64,000 bases of DNA from Streptomyces sp. CC53 (lineage in GTDB: Bacteria; Actinomycetota; Actinomycetes; Streptomycetales; Streptomycetaceae): positions 1-64,000 of the forward strand of contig NZ_MKXB01000148.1 in NCBI RefSeq assembly GCF_001865245.1, read 5' to 3'. The stretch's first letter is position 1; each line of letters opens with the position of its first letter. The position numbers and the translations under genes are program-made. Positions 25,430 through 33,469 of this stretch are shown here, piece after piece. The notes under the pieces are model-generated. The model did not search any database and was not told the origin of the DNA. It was given only the letters and a program-made list of their open reading frames with translations.

Positions 25430-27075
25430 GCACCGCAAGTACGCACACATCAGGCGCTGACGCACCGGGACAGCAGAAGGCGCCCGCCGGTGAGCGGGTC
25501 GCGGACTGGGCCGACGGCCGGCTGGGGATCTACTCCCTGGCCAAGGCCAACATGCGGAAGATCTTCCCGGACCACTGGTCCTTCATGCTGGGTGAGGTCT
25601 GCCTCTACAGCTTCATCATCATCATCCTGACGGGTGTCTACCTGACACTGTTCTTCCACCCGTCGATGAACGAGATCGAGTACCACGGCGCCTACGTGCC
25701 GATGCACGGCGTCCGCATGACGGAGGCCTACGCCTCGACGCTGGACATCAGCTTCGACGTCCGCGGTGGTCTGCTGATCCGCCAGATCCACCACTGGGCG
25801 GCGCTGATCTTCATCGCCGGCATGTTCGTGCACATGATGCGCGTCTTCTTCACCGGCGCGTTCCGCAAGCCGCGTGAGATCAACTGGCTGTTCGGCTTCC
25901 TGCTGTTCGTCCTGGGCATGTTCACCGGCTTCACCGGCTACTCGCTCCCGGACGACCTGCTCTCCGGCACCGGTGTCCGCTTCACGCAGGGCGCGATCCT
26001 GGCGACGCCGATCGTCGGCACGTACCTCTCGATGTTCCTGTTCGGCGGCGAGTTCCCCGGCCACGACATGGTGGCCCGGTTCTACTCGATCCACATCCTG
26101 CTGCTGCCGGGCATCATGCTCGGCCTCGTGGTGGCGCACCTGATCCTGGTCTTCTACCACAAGCACACGCAGTTCCCCGGGCCCGGCCGGACCAACAAGA
26201 ACGTCGTCGGCATGCCGCTGCTGCCGGTCTACATGGCCAAGGCGGGAGGCTTCTTCTTCCTGGTCTTCGGCGTCATCGCGATCATCTCGGCGCTGTTCAC
26301 CATCAACCCGGTGTGGGCCCTCGGCCCGTACCGCCCGGACATGGTGTCCACCGGTGCCCAGCCCGACTGGTACATGGGCTTCGCCGAGGGTCTGATCCGC
26401 GCCATGCCCGGCTGGGAGATCAACCTGTGGGGCCACACCCTGGTCCTGGGCGTGTTCATCCCGCTGGTGCTCTTCGGCGTGATGCTGGCCGCCATCGCGG
26501 TCTACCCGTTCATCGAGTCGTGGATCACCGGCGACAAGCGCGAGCACCACATCCTGGACCGCCCGCGCAACGCGCCCACCCGCACCGCGCTGGGCGTCGC
26601 CTGGATCACGGCCTACATGATCATGCTGGTCGGTGGTGGCAACGACATCGTCGCCACGCACTTCCACCTGTCCATCAACGCGGTCACCTGGTTCGTCCGG
26701 ATCTTCTTCTTCGTCGGACCGGTCATCGCCTTCGTGGTCACCAAGCGGATCTGCATGGGTCTCCAGCGCCGCGACCGCGACAAGGTGCTGCACGGCCGCG
26801 AGACCGGCATCATCAAGCGGCTGCCGCACGGTGAGTTCGTCGAGGTCCACGAGCCGCTCAGCCAGGCCAAGCTGCACACGCTCACCGCGCACGAGCAGTA
26901 CGCGCCGGCCGAGATCGGCCCGACGGTCGACGAGAACGGCGTCGAGCGCAAGCCGGGCCGCCTGGAGAAGCTCCGCGCCAAGCTCAGCAAGGGCTACTAC
27001 GGCGAGGACAACCAGGTCCCCAAGGCCACGGTCGAGGAGTACAAGGAGATCAGCGCCGGCCACGGCCACCACTGA
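25426..27075 (+). CDS. qcrB: cytochrome b subunit of the bc1 complex (QcrB)
   Basis: QcrB is the membrane subunit that oxidises menaquinol and carries two b haems. The 549-residue protein has eight or more hydrophobic helices, paired haem histidines (HHWAALIFIAGMFVHMMR; HDMVARFYSIHILLLPG) and a quinol-site PDW region in the AQPDWYMGF segment. A hydrophilic C-terminal extension of over 100 residues (LHGRETGIIKRLPHGEF onward), common in actinobacterial QcrB, precedes a final HGHH tail. It overlaps qcrA by 4 nt and is followed by a hairpin terminator about 60 bp downstream. Confidence 0.97.
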   Translation: MSTASTHTSGADAPGQQKAPAGERVADWADGRLGIYSLAKANMRKIFPDHWSFMLGEVCLYSFIIIILTGVYLTLFFHPSMNEIEYHGAYVPMHGVRMTEAYASTLDISFDVRGGLLIRQIHHWAALIFIAGMFVHMMRVFFTGAFRKPREINWLFGFLLFVLGMFTGFTGYSLPDDLLSGTGVRFTQGAILATPIVGTYLSMFLFGGEFPGHDMVARFYSIHILLLPGIMLGLVVAHLILVFYHKHTQFPGPGRTNKNVVGMPLLPVYMAKAGGFFFLVFGVIAIISALFTINPVWALGPYRPDMVSTGAQPDWYMGFAEGLIRAMPGWEINLWGHTLVLGVFIPLVLFGVMLAAIAVYPFIESWITGDKREHHILDRPRNAPTRTALGVAWITAYMIMLVGGGNDIVATHFHLSINAVTWFVRIFFFVGPVIAFVVTKRICMGLQRRDRDKVLHGRETGIIKRLPHGEFVEVHEPLSQAKLHTLTAHEQYAPAEIGPTVDENGVERKPGRLEKLRAKLSKGYYGEDNQVPKATVEEYKEISAGHGHH

Positions 27076-27135
27076 TCCCCTGACCGCCCGCCGGGAGACC
27101 TGACGCACAGGTCGCACCCGCGGCTCGCCACGGTG

Positions 27136-27166
27136 AGAGCCCCGTCCACACCACGGACGGGGCTCT
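27136..27166 (+). terminator. intrinsic-type terminator after qcrB
   Basis: The arms at 27136-27147 (agagccccgtcc) and 27155-27166 are perfectly complementary around a 7-nt loop, ending in tctt. This is the probable end of the ctaE-qcrCAB transcript. Confidence 0.85.
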
Positions 27167-27244
27167 TCGCCGTCCCTGGGGATGGATAGGCTGGGACGCG
27201 ACGGAACCCTCACGCCGGTGAGGCCCCACGACCCAGGAGCGACC

Positions 27245-28309
27245 ATGAGCGCTGTGACCCCCGCAGGAGGACCGACCGCGGCGGGCCACTCCTGGCCCCG
27301 GGTCCTGGACGCCCTGCTGACCGGGCAGGACCTCGACGCGGACGCCACGGCCTGGGCGATGGAGCGCATCCTCAGCGGCGAGGCCACCGACGCGCAGATC
27401 GCCGGGTTCGCGGTGGCGCTGCGCGCCAAGGGCGAGACCGTCGAGGAGATCACCGGCCTCGTGCGCACCATGTACGCGCACGCCCGCACCATCGAGGTGC
27501 CCGGCCCGTCCGTCGACATCGTCGGCACCGGCGGCGACGGCGCCAAGACCGTGAACATCTCCACGATGTCCGCGATCGTCGTCGCCGGCACGGGCGCCAA
27601 GGTCGTCAAGCACGGCAACCGGGCGGCGTCGTCCGCCTCGGGCGCCTCCGACGTCCTGGAGAAGCTCGGGGTCAACCTGGACCTCGCTCCGGGTCGGGTG
27701 GCCGAGGTCGCGGAGGAAGCGGGCGTCACCTTCTGCTTCGCCGTCAAGTTCCACCCCGCGCTGCGGCACGTGGCGGCGGCCCGCAAGGAGCTCGGCATCC
27801 GCACGACGTTCAACTTCCTGGGCCCGCTGACGAACCCCGCCCGGGTGCGGGCGCAGGCCACCGGGGTCGCCGACGCGCGGATGGCGCCCATCATGGCGGG
27901 CGTCCTCGCGGAACGGGGCTCCTCGGCGCTGGTGTTCCGCGGTGACGACGGCCTCGACGAACTGACCACCACGGCCACCTCCCGGGTGTGGGTCGTCCGT
28001 GACGGCGCCGTCCGGGAGGAGGCGTTCGACCCGCGGGAGGTGGGCATCGAGCTGGTCCCGGTGGAGGCGCTGCGCGGCGCCGACGCGTCGTACAACGCGG
28101 ACGTGGCCCGCCGCATGCTGGCCGGGGAGACCGGGCCCGTGCGGGACGCGGTGCTGCTGAACTCGGCGGCGGCGCTGGCGGCCCTGGAGCCGTCGGACGC
28201 GCCCCTGGCGGAGCAGATCCGGGCGGGCATGGCGAAGGCGGCCGAGTCGATCGACTCGGGCGCGGCCCGGGAAGCCCTGGAGCGCTGGGTGGCCGCGAGC
28301 CACCGGTAG
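27245..28309 (+). CDS. trpD: anthranilate phosphoribosyltransferase TrpD
   Basis: TrpD joins anthranilate to phosphoribosyl pyrophosphate in tryptophan synthesis. The 354-residue protein shows the PRPP-binding GTGGDG motif (about 94-99), KHGNR (122-126) with the following [14 protein letters not shown], and the second metal site around DELTTT. The start ATG at 27245 is preceded by caggag. It stands alone directly after the respiratory cluster, away from the fused anthranilate synthase at 53-55 kb and from other trp genes, which are not in this window. Scattered trp genes are usual in Streptomyces. Confidence 0.95.
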   Translation: MSAVTPAGGPTAAGHSWPRVLDALLTGQDLDADATAWAMERILSGEATDAQIAGFAVALRAKGETVEEITGLVRTMYAHARTIEVPGPSVDIVGTGGDGAKTVNISTMSAIVVAGTGAKVVKHGNRAASSASGASDVLEKLGVNLDLAPGRVAEVAEEAGVTFCFAVKFHPALRHVAAARKELGIRTTFNFLGPLTNPARVRAQATGVADARMAPIMAGVLAERGSSALVFRGDDGLDELTTTATSRVWVVRDGAVREEAFDPREVGIELVPVEALRGADASYNADVARRMLAGETGPVRDAVLLNSAAALAALEPSDAPLAEQIRAGMAKAAESIDSGAAREALERWVAASHR

Positions 28310-28449
28310 GCGGCCCCTGCACGCGCGGCTCCGCCCCCGGTCGGCCCCCTCGCAGGCGCCGGGGGCGGAGCCGTCCTGCTGCCGTGTGCGCCGTCCGGTA
28401 TCCGGACCGGGGACTTGCGCCGCTGGGCGCGTGTGGCAAGATGCTGCAC

Positions 28450-28590
28450 CAAGGTCATGAGTGACAGCGACCACGGCCCCGGCCCGCTGTCCGGCAACCC
28501 TCCGTCCGTGGCGGGGTGCCCCGGGTGAAGACCAGGCCGCAGGCAGCGAGGTCTGCGGCAAGCGCGGACCCCTGCGACACCCTGGGGTCC
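28450..28590 (+). promoter_or_regulatory. SAM-IV-type S-adenosylmethionine riboswitch
   Basis: The SAM-riboswitch core is recognisable: ggtcatgagtgac at 28453-28465, the gacagc/gctgtc stem, the conserved ccggcaacc, then gcggggtgccccgggtgaag leading into gacc (28530-28533), which pairs with ggtc (28453-28456). A 7-bp stem (28536-28542 with 28553-28559) follows, as in the actinobacterial SAM-IV variant. A further 7-bp hairpin (28566-28572 with 28584-28590) precedes the ribosome site of a six-codon ORF. It controls the downstream aminotransferase gene, and SAM binding should lower expression. The gaccagg 3' strand (28530-28536) could alternatively pair with cctggtc (28589-28595), a possible switch. 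Confidence 0.85.
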
Positions 28591-28610
28591 TGGTCCCGAG
28601 GAGTTGTCCC

Positions 28611-28631
28611 GTGAGCAAGCGAATGCGTTAG
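28611..28631 (+). CDS. six-codon leader ORF downstream of the SAM riboswitch
   Basis: GTG AGC AAG CGA ATG CGT TAG encodes MSKRMR. It is preceded by gaggag (28599-28604) at ideal spacing, a stronger ribosome site than many real genes here have. Its stop codon's last base is the first base of the terminator stem at 28631. A ribosome halting at this stop would cover the left arm of the terminator. I infer a role in attenuation rather than a functional peptide. It is too short for standard gene callers. Confidence 0.6.
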   Translation: MSKRMR

Positions 28632-28664
28632 GGCCTGGCCCCTTCTTCGGGCCGAGGCCCTTTT
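28631..28664 (+). terminator. intrinsic terminator/attenuator in the aminotransferase leader
   Basis: The left arm gggcctggccc (28631-28641) pairs with gggcc-g-aggccc (28649-28660), giving an 11-bp stem with one bulged G and a 7-nt loop, followed by TTTT at 28661-28664. This is a textbook intrinsic terminator located 84 bp before the aminotransferase start. It therefore acts as an attenuator. Confidence 0.82.
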
Positions 28665-28747
28665 CCGTACCCGCGTGCGGGCGCCCGTCCGGGCCGCCCC
28701 GCGGGCTTCCCCACCGTCGTTCGCCGTGCCTCCCAGGAGAGTTCGCC

Positions 28748-30124
28748 ATGTCCGCGTACCCGCACACCGCCACCGCCCCCGCCGCCGGCACCTGTACCGA
28801 GCCGCTGCCCGTCCTCGGACGCGACGTCACCGTCCCGCTCGTCACCGGCGGTGAGGTGACCTACGCCCCGTTGGACTACGCGGCCAGCGCGCCCGCCCTC
28901 CAGCGGGTCTGGGACGACGTCGCCGCCTACGCGCCGTACTACGGCAGCGTGCACCGGGGCGCCGGGTACCTCTCGCAGCTGTCCACCGACCTGTTCGAGC
29001 GCAGCCGCAGCACCGTCCACGCGTTCCTCGGCTGCCGCCCCGGCGACCAGGTGGTCTTCACCCGGTCGACCACCGACTCGCTGAACCTGCTGGCCGGGGC
29101 GCTCCCCGACGGCTGCGAGGTGTTCGTCTTCGAGACCGAGCACCACGCCGCGCTGCTGCCGTGGCGCGGACACCGGGTGACCTGCCTGGACGCCCCGGGA
29201 ACGCCGCGGGAGGCGGTCGAGTCCCTGGAGCGGGCGCTCGCTGCGCGCGAGCCGTACGGCCCCGCCCTGGTGTGTGTGACGGGCGCGTCGAACGTGACCG
29301 GTGAGCTCTGGCCCGTGCGGGAGCTGGCCGCCGCCGCGCACGCCCACGGGGCGCGCATCGTGCTGGACGCCGCGCAGCTCGCGCCGCACCGGCCGGTGGA
29401 CGTGGCCGCGCTCGACGTGGACTGGGTGGCGCTGTCCGGGCACAAGCTGTACGCCCCGTTCGGCGCGGGCGTGCTGGCCGGGCGCGCCGACTGGCTGCGC
29501 GCGGCGGAGCCCTACCTGGCGGGCGGCGGGGCGTCCCGCAGCGTGGTGCGGCGTCCTGACGGCGGGCTGGAGGCGGATTGGCACGACACCGCGGCGCGGC
29601 ACGAGGCCGGCTCCCCGAACGTCATCGGGGCGTACGCGCTGGCCTCCGCCTGCCGGACGCTCACCGAGGCCGGGTTCGAGGCGCTCGCGGCCCGGGAGCG
29701 GGAGCTGGTGGCCCGGCTGCGGGCGGGCCTCGCCGAGGTGCCGCAGGTGCGGGTGCTGTCGCTGTTCGGCGACGACGCCCCGCGGGTGGGGGTGGTGTCG
29801 TTCGTGGTGGACGGCTGGAACAGCTCGCACGTCGCGGCGGCGCTGTCCGCCGAGTACGGGATCGGCGTGCGCGACGGCCTGTTCTGCGCCCACCCGCTCG
29901 TGCGCAGGCTCCTGGGCGGCGCCCCGGAGGCTCCCGCGGAGTGCGGGGCGCCGGACCCCGCGCCGGGGGACGGGCCGCTGAACGCGGTCCGGGTCAGCTT
30001 CGGCGCGGGCACGCCGGACGAGCACGTCGACCGGTTCCTGCGGGCGGTCAAGGAGCTCGTCAGGGACGGGGCCCGATGGACGTACCGCACCGAGGACGGG
30101 CGCTGTGTGCCGGACCGTGGCTGA
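28748..30124 (+). CDS. class V PLP-dependent aminotransferase / cysteine desulfurase-like enzyme
   Basis: This 458-residue enzyme has the class V fold: PLDYAASAPALQRVW at the N-terminus, GASNVTGELWPV, LDAAQLAPH with the PLP-pairing Asp207, and the PLP lysine in LSGHKLYAPFGAG (Lys233). It lacks the conserved SSGSAC-type persulfide loop of group I desulfurases. The region around FCAHPLVRRLLGG has a cysteine in a SufS/CsdA-like position. Control by a SAM riboswitch indicates a role in sulfur or methionine metabolism. The exact reaction (cysteine lyase, desulfurase or transaminase) is not settled by sequence. The ATG at 28748 has aggaga upstream. Confidence 0.88.
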   Translation: MSAYPHTATAPAAGTCTEPLPVLGRDVTVPLVTGGEVTYAPLDYAASAPALQRVWDDVAAYAPYYGSVHRGAGYLSQLSTDLFERSRSTVHAFLGCRPGDQVVFTRSTTDSLNLLAGALPDGCEVFVFETEHHAALLPWRGHRVTCLDAPGTPREAVESLERALAAREPYGPALVCVTGASNVTGELWPVRELAAAAHAHGARIVLDAAQLAPHRPVDVAALDVDWVALSGHKLYAPFGAGVLAGRADWLRAAEPYLAGGGASRSVVRRPDGGLEADWHDTAARHEAGSPNVIGAYALASACRTLTEAGFEALAARERELVARLRAGLAEVPQVRVLSLFGDDAPRVGVVSFVVDGWNSSHVAAALSAEYGIGVRDGLFCAHPLVRRLLGGAPEAPAECGAPDPAPGDGPLNAVRVSFGAGTPDEHVDRFLRAVKELVRDGARWTYRTEDGRCVPDRG

Positions 30125-30202
30125 ACTGCGTTCGCTCGTACGGGTGATTCGGCCCTCGTGGCGGAGGCGCGGTCGCGCCGTCCGCGTCGGGGCCGGGCGG
30201 TG

Positions 30203-30484
30203 CTACGCGTCGAGGCCGATCGCGAAGGCCGCCTCCAGGTCGTGCTGCGAGTAGGTGCGGAACGCCACGTGCGTGTCGGTGGCCTCCACCCCCGGGATCT
30301 TGCTGATGCGGCCCGGGATGACGTCCGCCAGGTCGTCGTGGCGGCCCACCCGCACCATGGCGATCAGGTCGTACGTCCCGGTGACCGAGAAGACCTCGCT
30401 GACGCAGTCGAGCGCGGCGATCTCCTCGGCGATCTCGGGGATGCGGTCCACGCTGGTCTTGATGAGCACGATCGCGGTGATCAC
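30203..30484 (-). CDS. stand-alone Lrp/AsnC ligand-binding (RAM) domain protein
   Basis: This 93-residue protein consists only of the Lrp/AsnC effector-binding domain (RAM fold), with the signature VFSVTGTYDLIAMVRV and no DNA-binding helix-turn-helix. Such proteins may bind amino acids and modify full-length Lrp-type regulators. It begins with the GTG at 30484, overlapping the stop of the upstream rhomboid gene by 4 nt (GTGA), so the two are translationally coupled. The ligand is unknown. Confidence 0.9.
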   Translation of the reverse strand: MITAIVLIKTSVDRIPEIAEEIAALDCVSEVFSVTGTYDLIAMVRVGRHDDLADVIPGRISKIPGVEATDTHVAFRTYSQHDLEAAFAIGLDA

Positions 30485-31200
30485 GGCTGTCCCTCTCCCT
30501 CGGTGGCCGCTGCTGGCGCCTTCACTCTAATGCCCCGGTAGCGCGCCCACGCGTAGAGGAAGCCCAGGCCGAAGCCGATCAGGTGCGCCAGATAGGCCAC
30601 GCCGGGCCCGCTGCCCGCGCCGCGCGCGGCCAGCCACTGCAGGGCGAACCAGAAGACGAGCACGATCCAGGCGGGAAAGCGCAGCGGCAGGAAGAAGAGG
30701 AAGGGGAACAGGCTCGTCACCCGGGCCCTCGGGAAGAGGTACAGGAAGGCGCCGAGGACCCCGGAGATGGCGCCGGACGCCCCCACGAGCGTCTGGTCGC
30801 TGCCCGCGTGCGCCAGCGCGTACCCGGACAGCGCGAGGTACCCGCAGCCCGCGTAGAACAGCCAGAACCGCAGGTGCCCCATCCGTTCCTCGGCCATCGC
30901 GCCGAACACGAACAGGAAGAGCATGTTGCCGAGCAGGTGCAGCCAGTTGCCGTGCACGAACAACGCGCTGAAGGGCGTGAGCAGCGCCCCGGGCGCCCCG
31001 CCGAGCAGTTCCGCCGGGATCACGCCCCAGCGCTCGAAGTAGGCGCTCTGCGCCGCGATGAGGGCGTCCCCGGTGCCGTAGGAGGTGCGCAGCCCGGAGG
31101 CCGGGCCGAGCACGAAGACCAGGGTGCACACCCCGATGACCCCGTAGGTCACCGAAGGGCCGGTGACGACCGCACGGACTGCTCCCCGCCAATCGATCAT
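30481..31200 (-). CDS. rhomboid-family intramembrane serine protease
   Basis: This 239-residue membrane protease has six to seven hydrophobic segments. The catalytic dyad is Ser142 in GASGAISG and His206 in AHLIGFGLG. The conserved HGNWLHLLGNM segment (His83, His88, Asn92) forms the oxyanion region. Rhomboids cut membrane proteins within or next to their transmembrane helices; the substrate here is unknown. The ATG at 31200 begins MIDWRGAVR. It is divergent from the zinc-ribbon gene and overlaps the Lrp-type gene downstream. Confidence 0.93.
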   Translation of the reverse strand: MIDWRGAVRAVVTGPSVTYGVIGVCTLVFVLGPASGLRTSYGTGDALIAAQSAYFERWGVIPAELLGGAPGALLTPFSALFVHGNWLHLLGNMLFLFVFGAMAEERMGHLRFWLFYAGCGYLALSGYALAHAGSDQTLVGASGAISGVLGAFLYLFPRARVTSLFPFLFFLPLRFPAWIVLVFWFALQWLAARGAGSGPGVAYLAHLIGFGLGFLYAWARYRGIRVKAPAAATEGEGQP

Positions 31201-31414
31201 GCACAGATCATGACGTAAAGGGGGTGAGCGGGACAGAGCGCCTCGCCGGACCATCGCCGACCGCGGAGGCCGTAGGGTTACGGGCATGCCCTGGGCGGGC
31301 CCGACGGCCGCGTCCCGGGCGCCTCCGCAGTTCGACGGCGCACCGCGGAACCCCGCACCCGGCACGATACGGCCGGCCCGGCCCGGACCGATCACGAGAA
31401 GGACGACGGCACCC

Positions 31415-31657
31415 ATGACGACGGTTCCCCTGCCGACGGACACCACCCGCTGGCGCTGCACGCTCTGCGGCAACCTGACACGCTTCGACGTGACGCGCTC
31501 CTCCAAGGTCGTGGAGTACGTCCATCTGGACCTGGCGGGCGAGCCCACGGTGGAGGAGCGCGAGGTGGTCTCTGAGACCATCGAGTCGGTCCGCTGCCGC
31601 TGGTGCAACGCGGTGGACCAGGTCGAACTGGTCGACCGGCCCGGAGCCGGTGCCTGA
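31415..31657 (+). CDS. small zinc-ribbon protein
   Basis: This 80-residue protein has two CxxC pairs, CTLCGN (near residue 15) and CRWCN (near residue 62), forming a likely zinc ribbon. Between them is an acidic segment (DLAGEPTVEEREVVSETIE). The spacing suggests a metal-stabilised small domain that could bind nucleic acid or protein. Nothing indicates enzymatic activity. The ATG at 31415 has agaagga upstream. The NYN nuclease gene follows about 110 bp downstream in the same direction, so a shared RNA-related role is possible but inferred. Confidence 0.82.
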   Translation: MTTVPLPTDTTRWRCTLCGNLTRFDVTRSSKVVEYVHLDLAGEPTVEEREVVSETIESVRCRWCNAVDQVELVDRPGAGA

Positions 31658-31766
31658 TCGATACCTGATCGAGACCCGGGTGCGTGCGCACGGGTAGTAC
31701 GCCTGATACGGCTGGAGCCGGTGATGTCGGCAGGCCGGGACGTGATGGGTAGTGGGGTGACGGATC

Positions 31767-33131
31767 GTGGCGGAGCCGGACAGCGGCGCCGAGTCGGCCG
31801 ACGCGGCCGGTGACGCCGCCGAGGCGCTCGACCGCCCGCTTCCCGAGGCGGTGCGGCGCCGGGTCGTCGCCCTCGTGTCGGACGCGTTCGGCGGCCTGAC
31901 GGTCGCCGAGCTCCCGGCGCAGCTGCGGCAGTACGCGCGCTTCACGCCGACCAGGCGCGCCCGGTTCGGCGGCAACGCGATGGCGGCCGCACTGGAGACC
32001 GACGCCGCGTTCCGCCGCCGGATCGCCGAGCGACTGCGCCGCGACCAGGCCGAGTTGGCCGACGCCGTCGAGTCGGGCACGCCCCCGGCCGCCGCCGACC
32101 CGGTGGACGTGGCCGCCGCGGCCTGCGTGCTGCGGCCTCCCGGCTGGGTGAAGCTGGTCGCCGCCGCGGGCGAGGAGGTGCAGCGGGCCGACGCCGAGCG
32201 CGCCGACGAGGAGGGCCGCCGCGAACTGGCCCGCCTGCGCGAGGAACTCGCCGAGGCGCGGGCCCACACCAAGGCGGAGACCGAGCGGCTGCGCACCGAA
32301 CTGGACGCCGCGCGCAAGGAAGCGGAATCGCTTCACCGCAAGCTGCGCAGCGCCCAGAGCGACGTCAAGCGCGGTGAGGCCGCGCTGCGCCGGGTCCAGA
32401 CGGAGGCCGAGGGCGCTAAAGCGGAGGCGGCGGCGCGGGTGTCGGCGGCCGAGAGCGAGACGCGCCGCCTCAAGACCCGGCTCGGGGAGGCCGAGGCCGC
32501 GCTGGAGGCCAGTCGCCGGGCCGTCCGCGAGGGCCGCTCGGTGGAGGACGTACGGCTGCGGCTGCTGCTGGACACGGTCCTGGAGGCGGCCCAGGGCCTG
32601 CGCCGCGAACTGGCGCTGCCACCGGTCTCCGTGCGGCCCGCCGACTCCGTCGAGGCGGTGGAGCCCGGCCGCCTCTCGCCCAAGGACGTCGCGGCCCGCG
32701 CGCTGTCCGAGACCGACCCGGCGCTCCTCGACCAGCTCCTCGCGCTGCCACAGGCCCATCTGGTCGTCGACGGCTACAACGTCACCAAGACCGGCTACCC
32801 GACGATGCCCCTGGAGAAGCAGCGGCTGCGGCTGCTCGGCGGGCTCTCCGCACTGGCCGCCCGCTCGGGCGCCGAGGTCACCTGCGTCTTCGACGGTGCG
32901 GAGTTGGCCGCCCCGGTGCTGCTGGCCCCGCCGCGCGGGGTGCGGGTGCTGTTCTCCAAGCCGGGGGTGACCGCCGACGAGCTCATCAGACAGCTCGTAC
33001 GGGCGGAGCCGCCGGGCCGTCCCGTCGTCGTGGTCTCCAGCGACCGGGAGGTGGCCGACGGGGTCGCCAGGTCGGGCGCCAGGCCGGTGCCCTCGGTGAT
33101 GCTGCTGAAGCGGCTTTCGCGGCTGACGTGA
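31767..33131 (+). CDS. NYN (PIN-like) domain protein with long coiled coil
   Basis: This 454-residue protein has three parts. The N-terminal helical part (about 20-125) has LRQYARFTPTRRARFGGNAM. A very long charged coiled coil spans about 130-260, with Glu/Arg/Ala heptads. A C-terminal NYN/YacP-like nuclease domain spans about 330-450: VVDGYNVTKTGYP, VTCVFDGAE and VVSSDREVADG supply the acidic metal site. NYN proteins are RNA-processing or RNA-degrading enzymes. The GTG at 31767 is chosen because the conserved region follows it. The coiled coil suggests dimerisation or scaffold binding. Confidence 0.88.
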   Translation: MAEPDSGAESADAAGDAAEALDRPLPEAVRRRVVALVSDAFGGLTVAELPAQLRQYARFTPTRRARFGGNAMAAALETDAAFRRRIAERLRRDQAELADAVESGTPPAAADPVDVAAAACVLRPPGWVKLVAAAGEEVQRADAERADEEGRRELARLREELAEARAHTKAETERLRTELDAARKEAESLHRKLRSAQSDVKRGEAALRRVQTEAEGAKAEAAARVSAAESETRRLKTRLGEAEAALEASRRAVREGRSVEDVRLRLLLDTVLEAAQGLRRELALPPVSVRPADSVEAVEPGRLSPKDVAARALSETDPALLDQLLALPQAHLVVDGYNVTKTGYPTMPLEKQRLRLLGGLSALAARSGAEVTCVFDGAELAAPVLLAPPRGVRVLFSKPGVTADELIRQLVRAEPPGRPVVVVSSDREVADGVARSGARPVPSVMLLKRLSRLT

Positions 33132-33299
33132 CGTTCTCGCAGGGAAAGCAACTCCTGGCCCGGATGTCTGGTTTGGGGGAGCGTGTGAGGGACGGGGCGT
33201 CAACTCCTCATGACGCAGGGTGGGACGCGAGTAAAGAATGGTGTTCGGCGGCGAGATTTTTCCTATGAGGATTTGAACTGATCACAGCTTGGTCACTAG

Positions 33300-33460
33300 G
33301 GTCTGGCCTCGAACCTTCGCGCGGTTGACCGCTCACCCGGAGCGGCAGCGAAGGAACCGCCTAATCCGTGCAGTCCGGACGAGTTCGCGGGGGATCCGGA
33401 CGCGATGCACGGAGCCGGGGCGCGACCCCAGCCCGGCCGGCGGCGTTGAGGAAGAAGGAG
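33300..33460 (+). promoter_or_regulatory. structured 5' leader of the first NlpC/P60 gene (riboswitch-like)
   Basis: The leader has nested stems: tccgtgca (33364-33371) with tgcacgga, enclosing gtccgga with tccggac around a loop containing cgggggat. Upstream lies accgctcacccggagcggc. The segment ccgcctaatccg ... cgggggatcc resembles part of the ydaO/c-di-AMP riboswitch, which controls wall hydrolases in Streptomyces. The other conserved half of that riboswitch (cagctaacc type) is not evident. The element is real structured RNA at moderate confidence; its ligand is unknown. Confidence 0.4.
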
Positions 33461-33469
33461 CTCGCCTCC

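Noticed and set aside
28450..28610. T-box or other amino-acid leader instead of a SAM riboswitch
   Set aside because: The ccggcaacc and gggtgaag core motifs and the closing helix fit the SAM riboswitch clan, and no T-box (TGGNACC) motif is present.
25450..28845. A minus-strand open frame of over 1100 codons across qcrB and trpD
   Set aside because: It is antisense to clearly identified genes and crosses their terminator and the SAM riboswitch. Its composition is artefactual.
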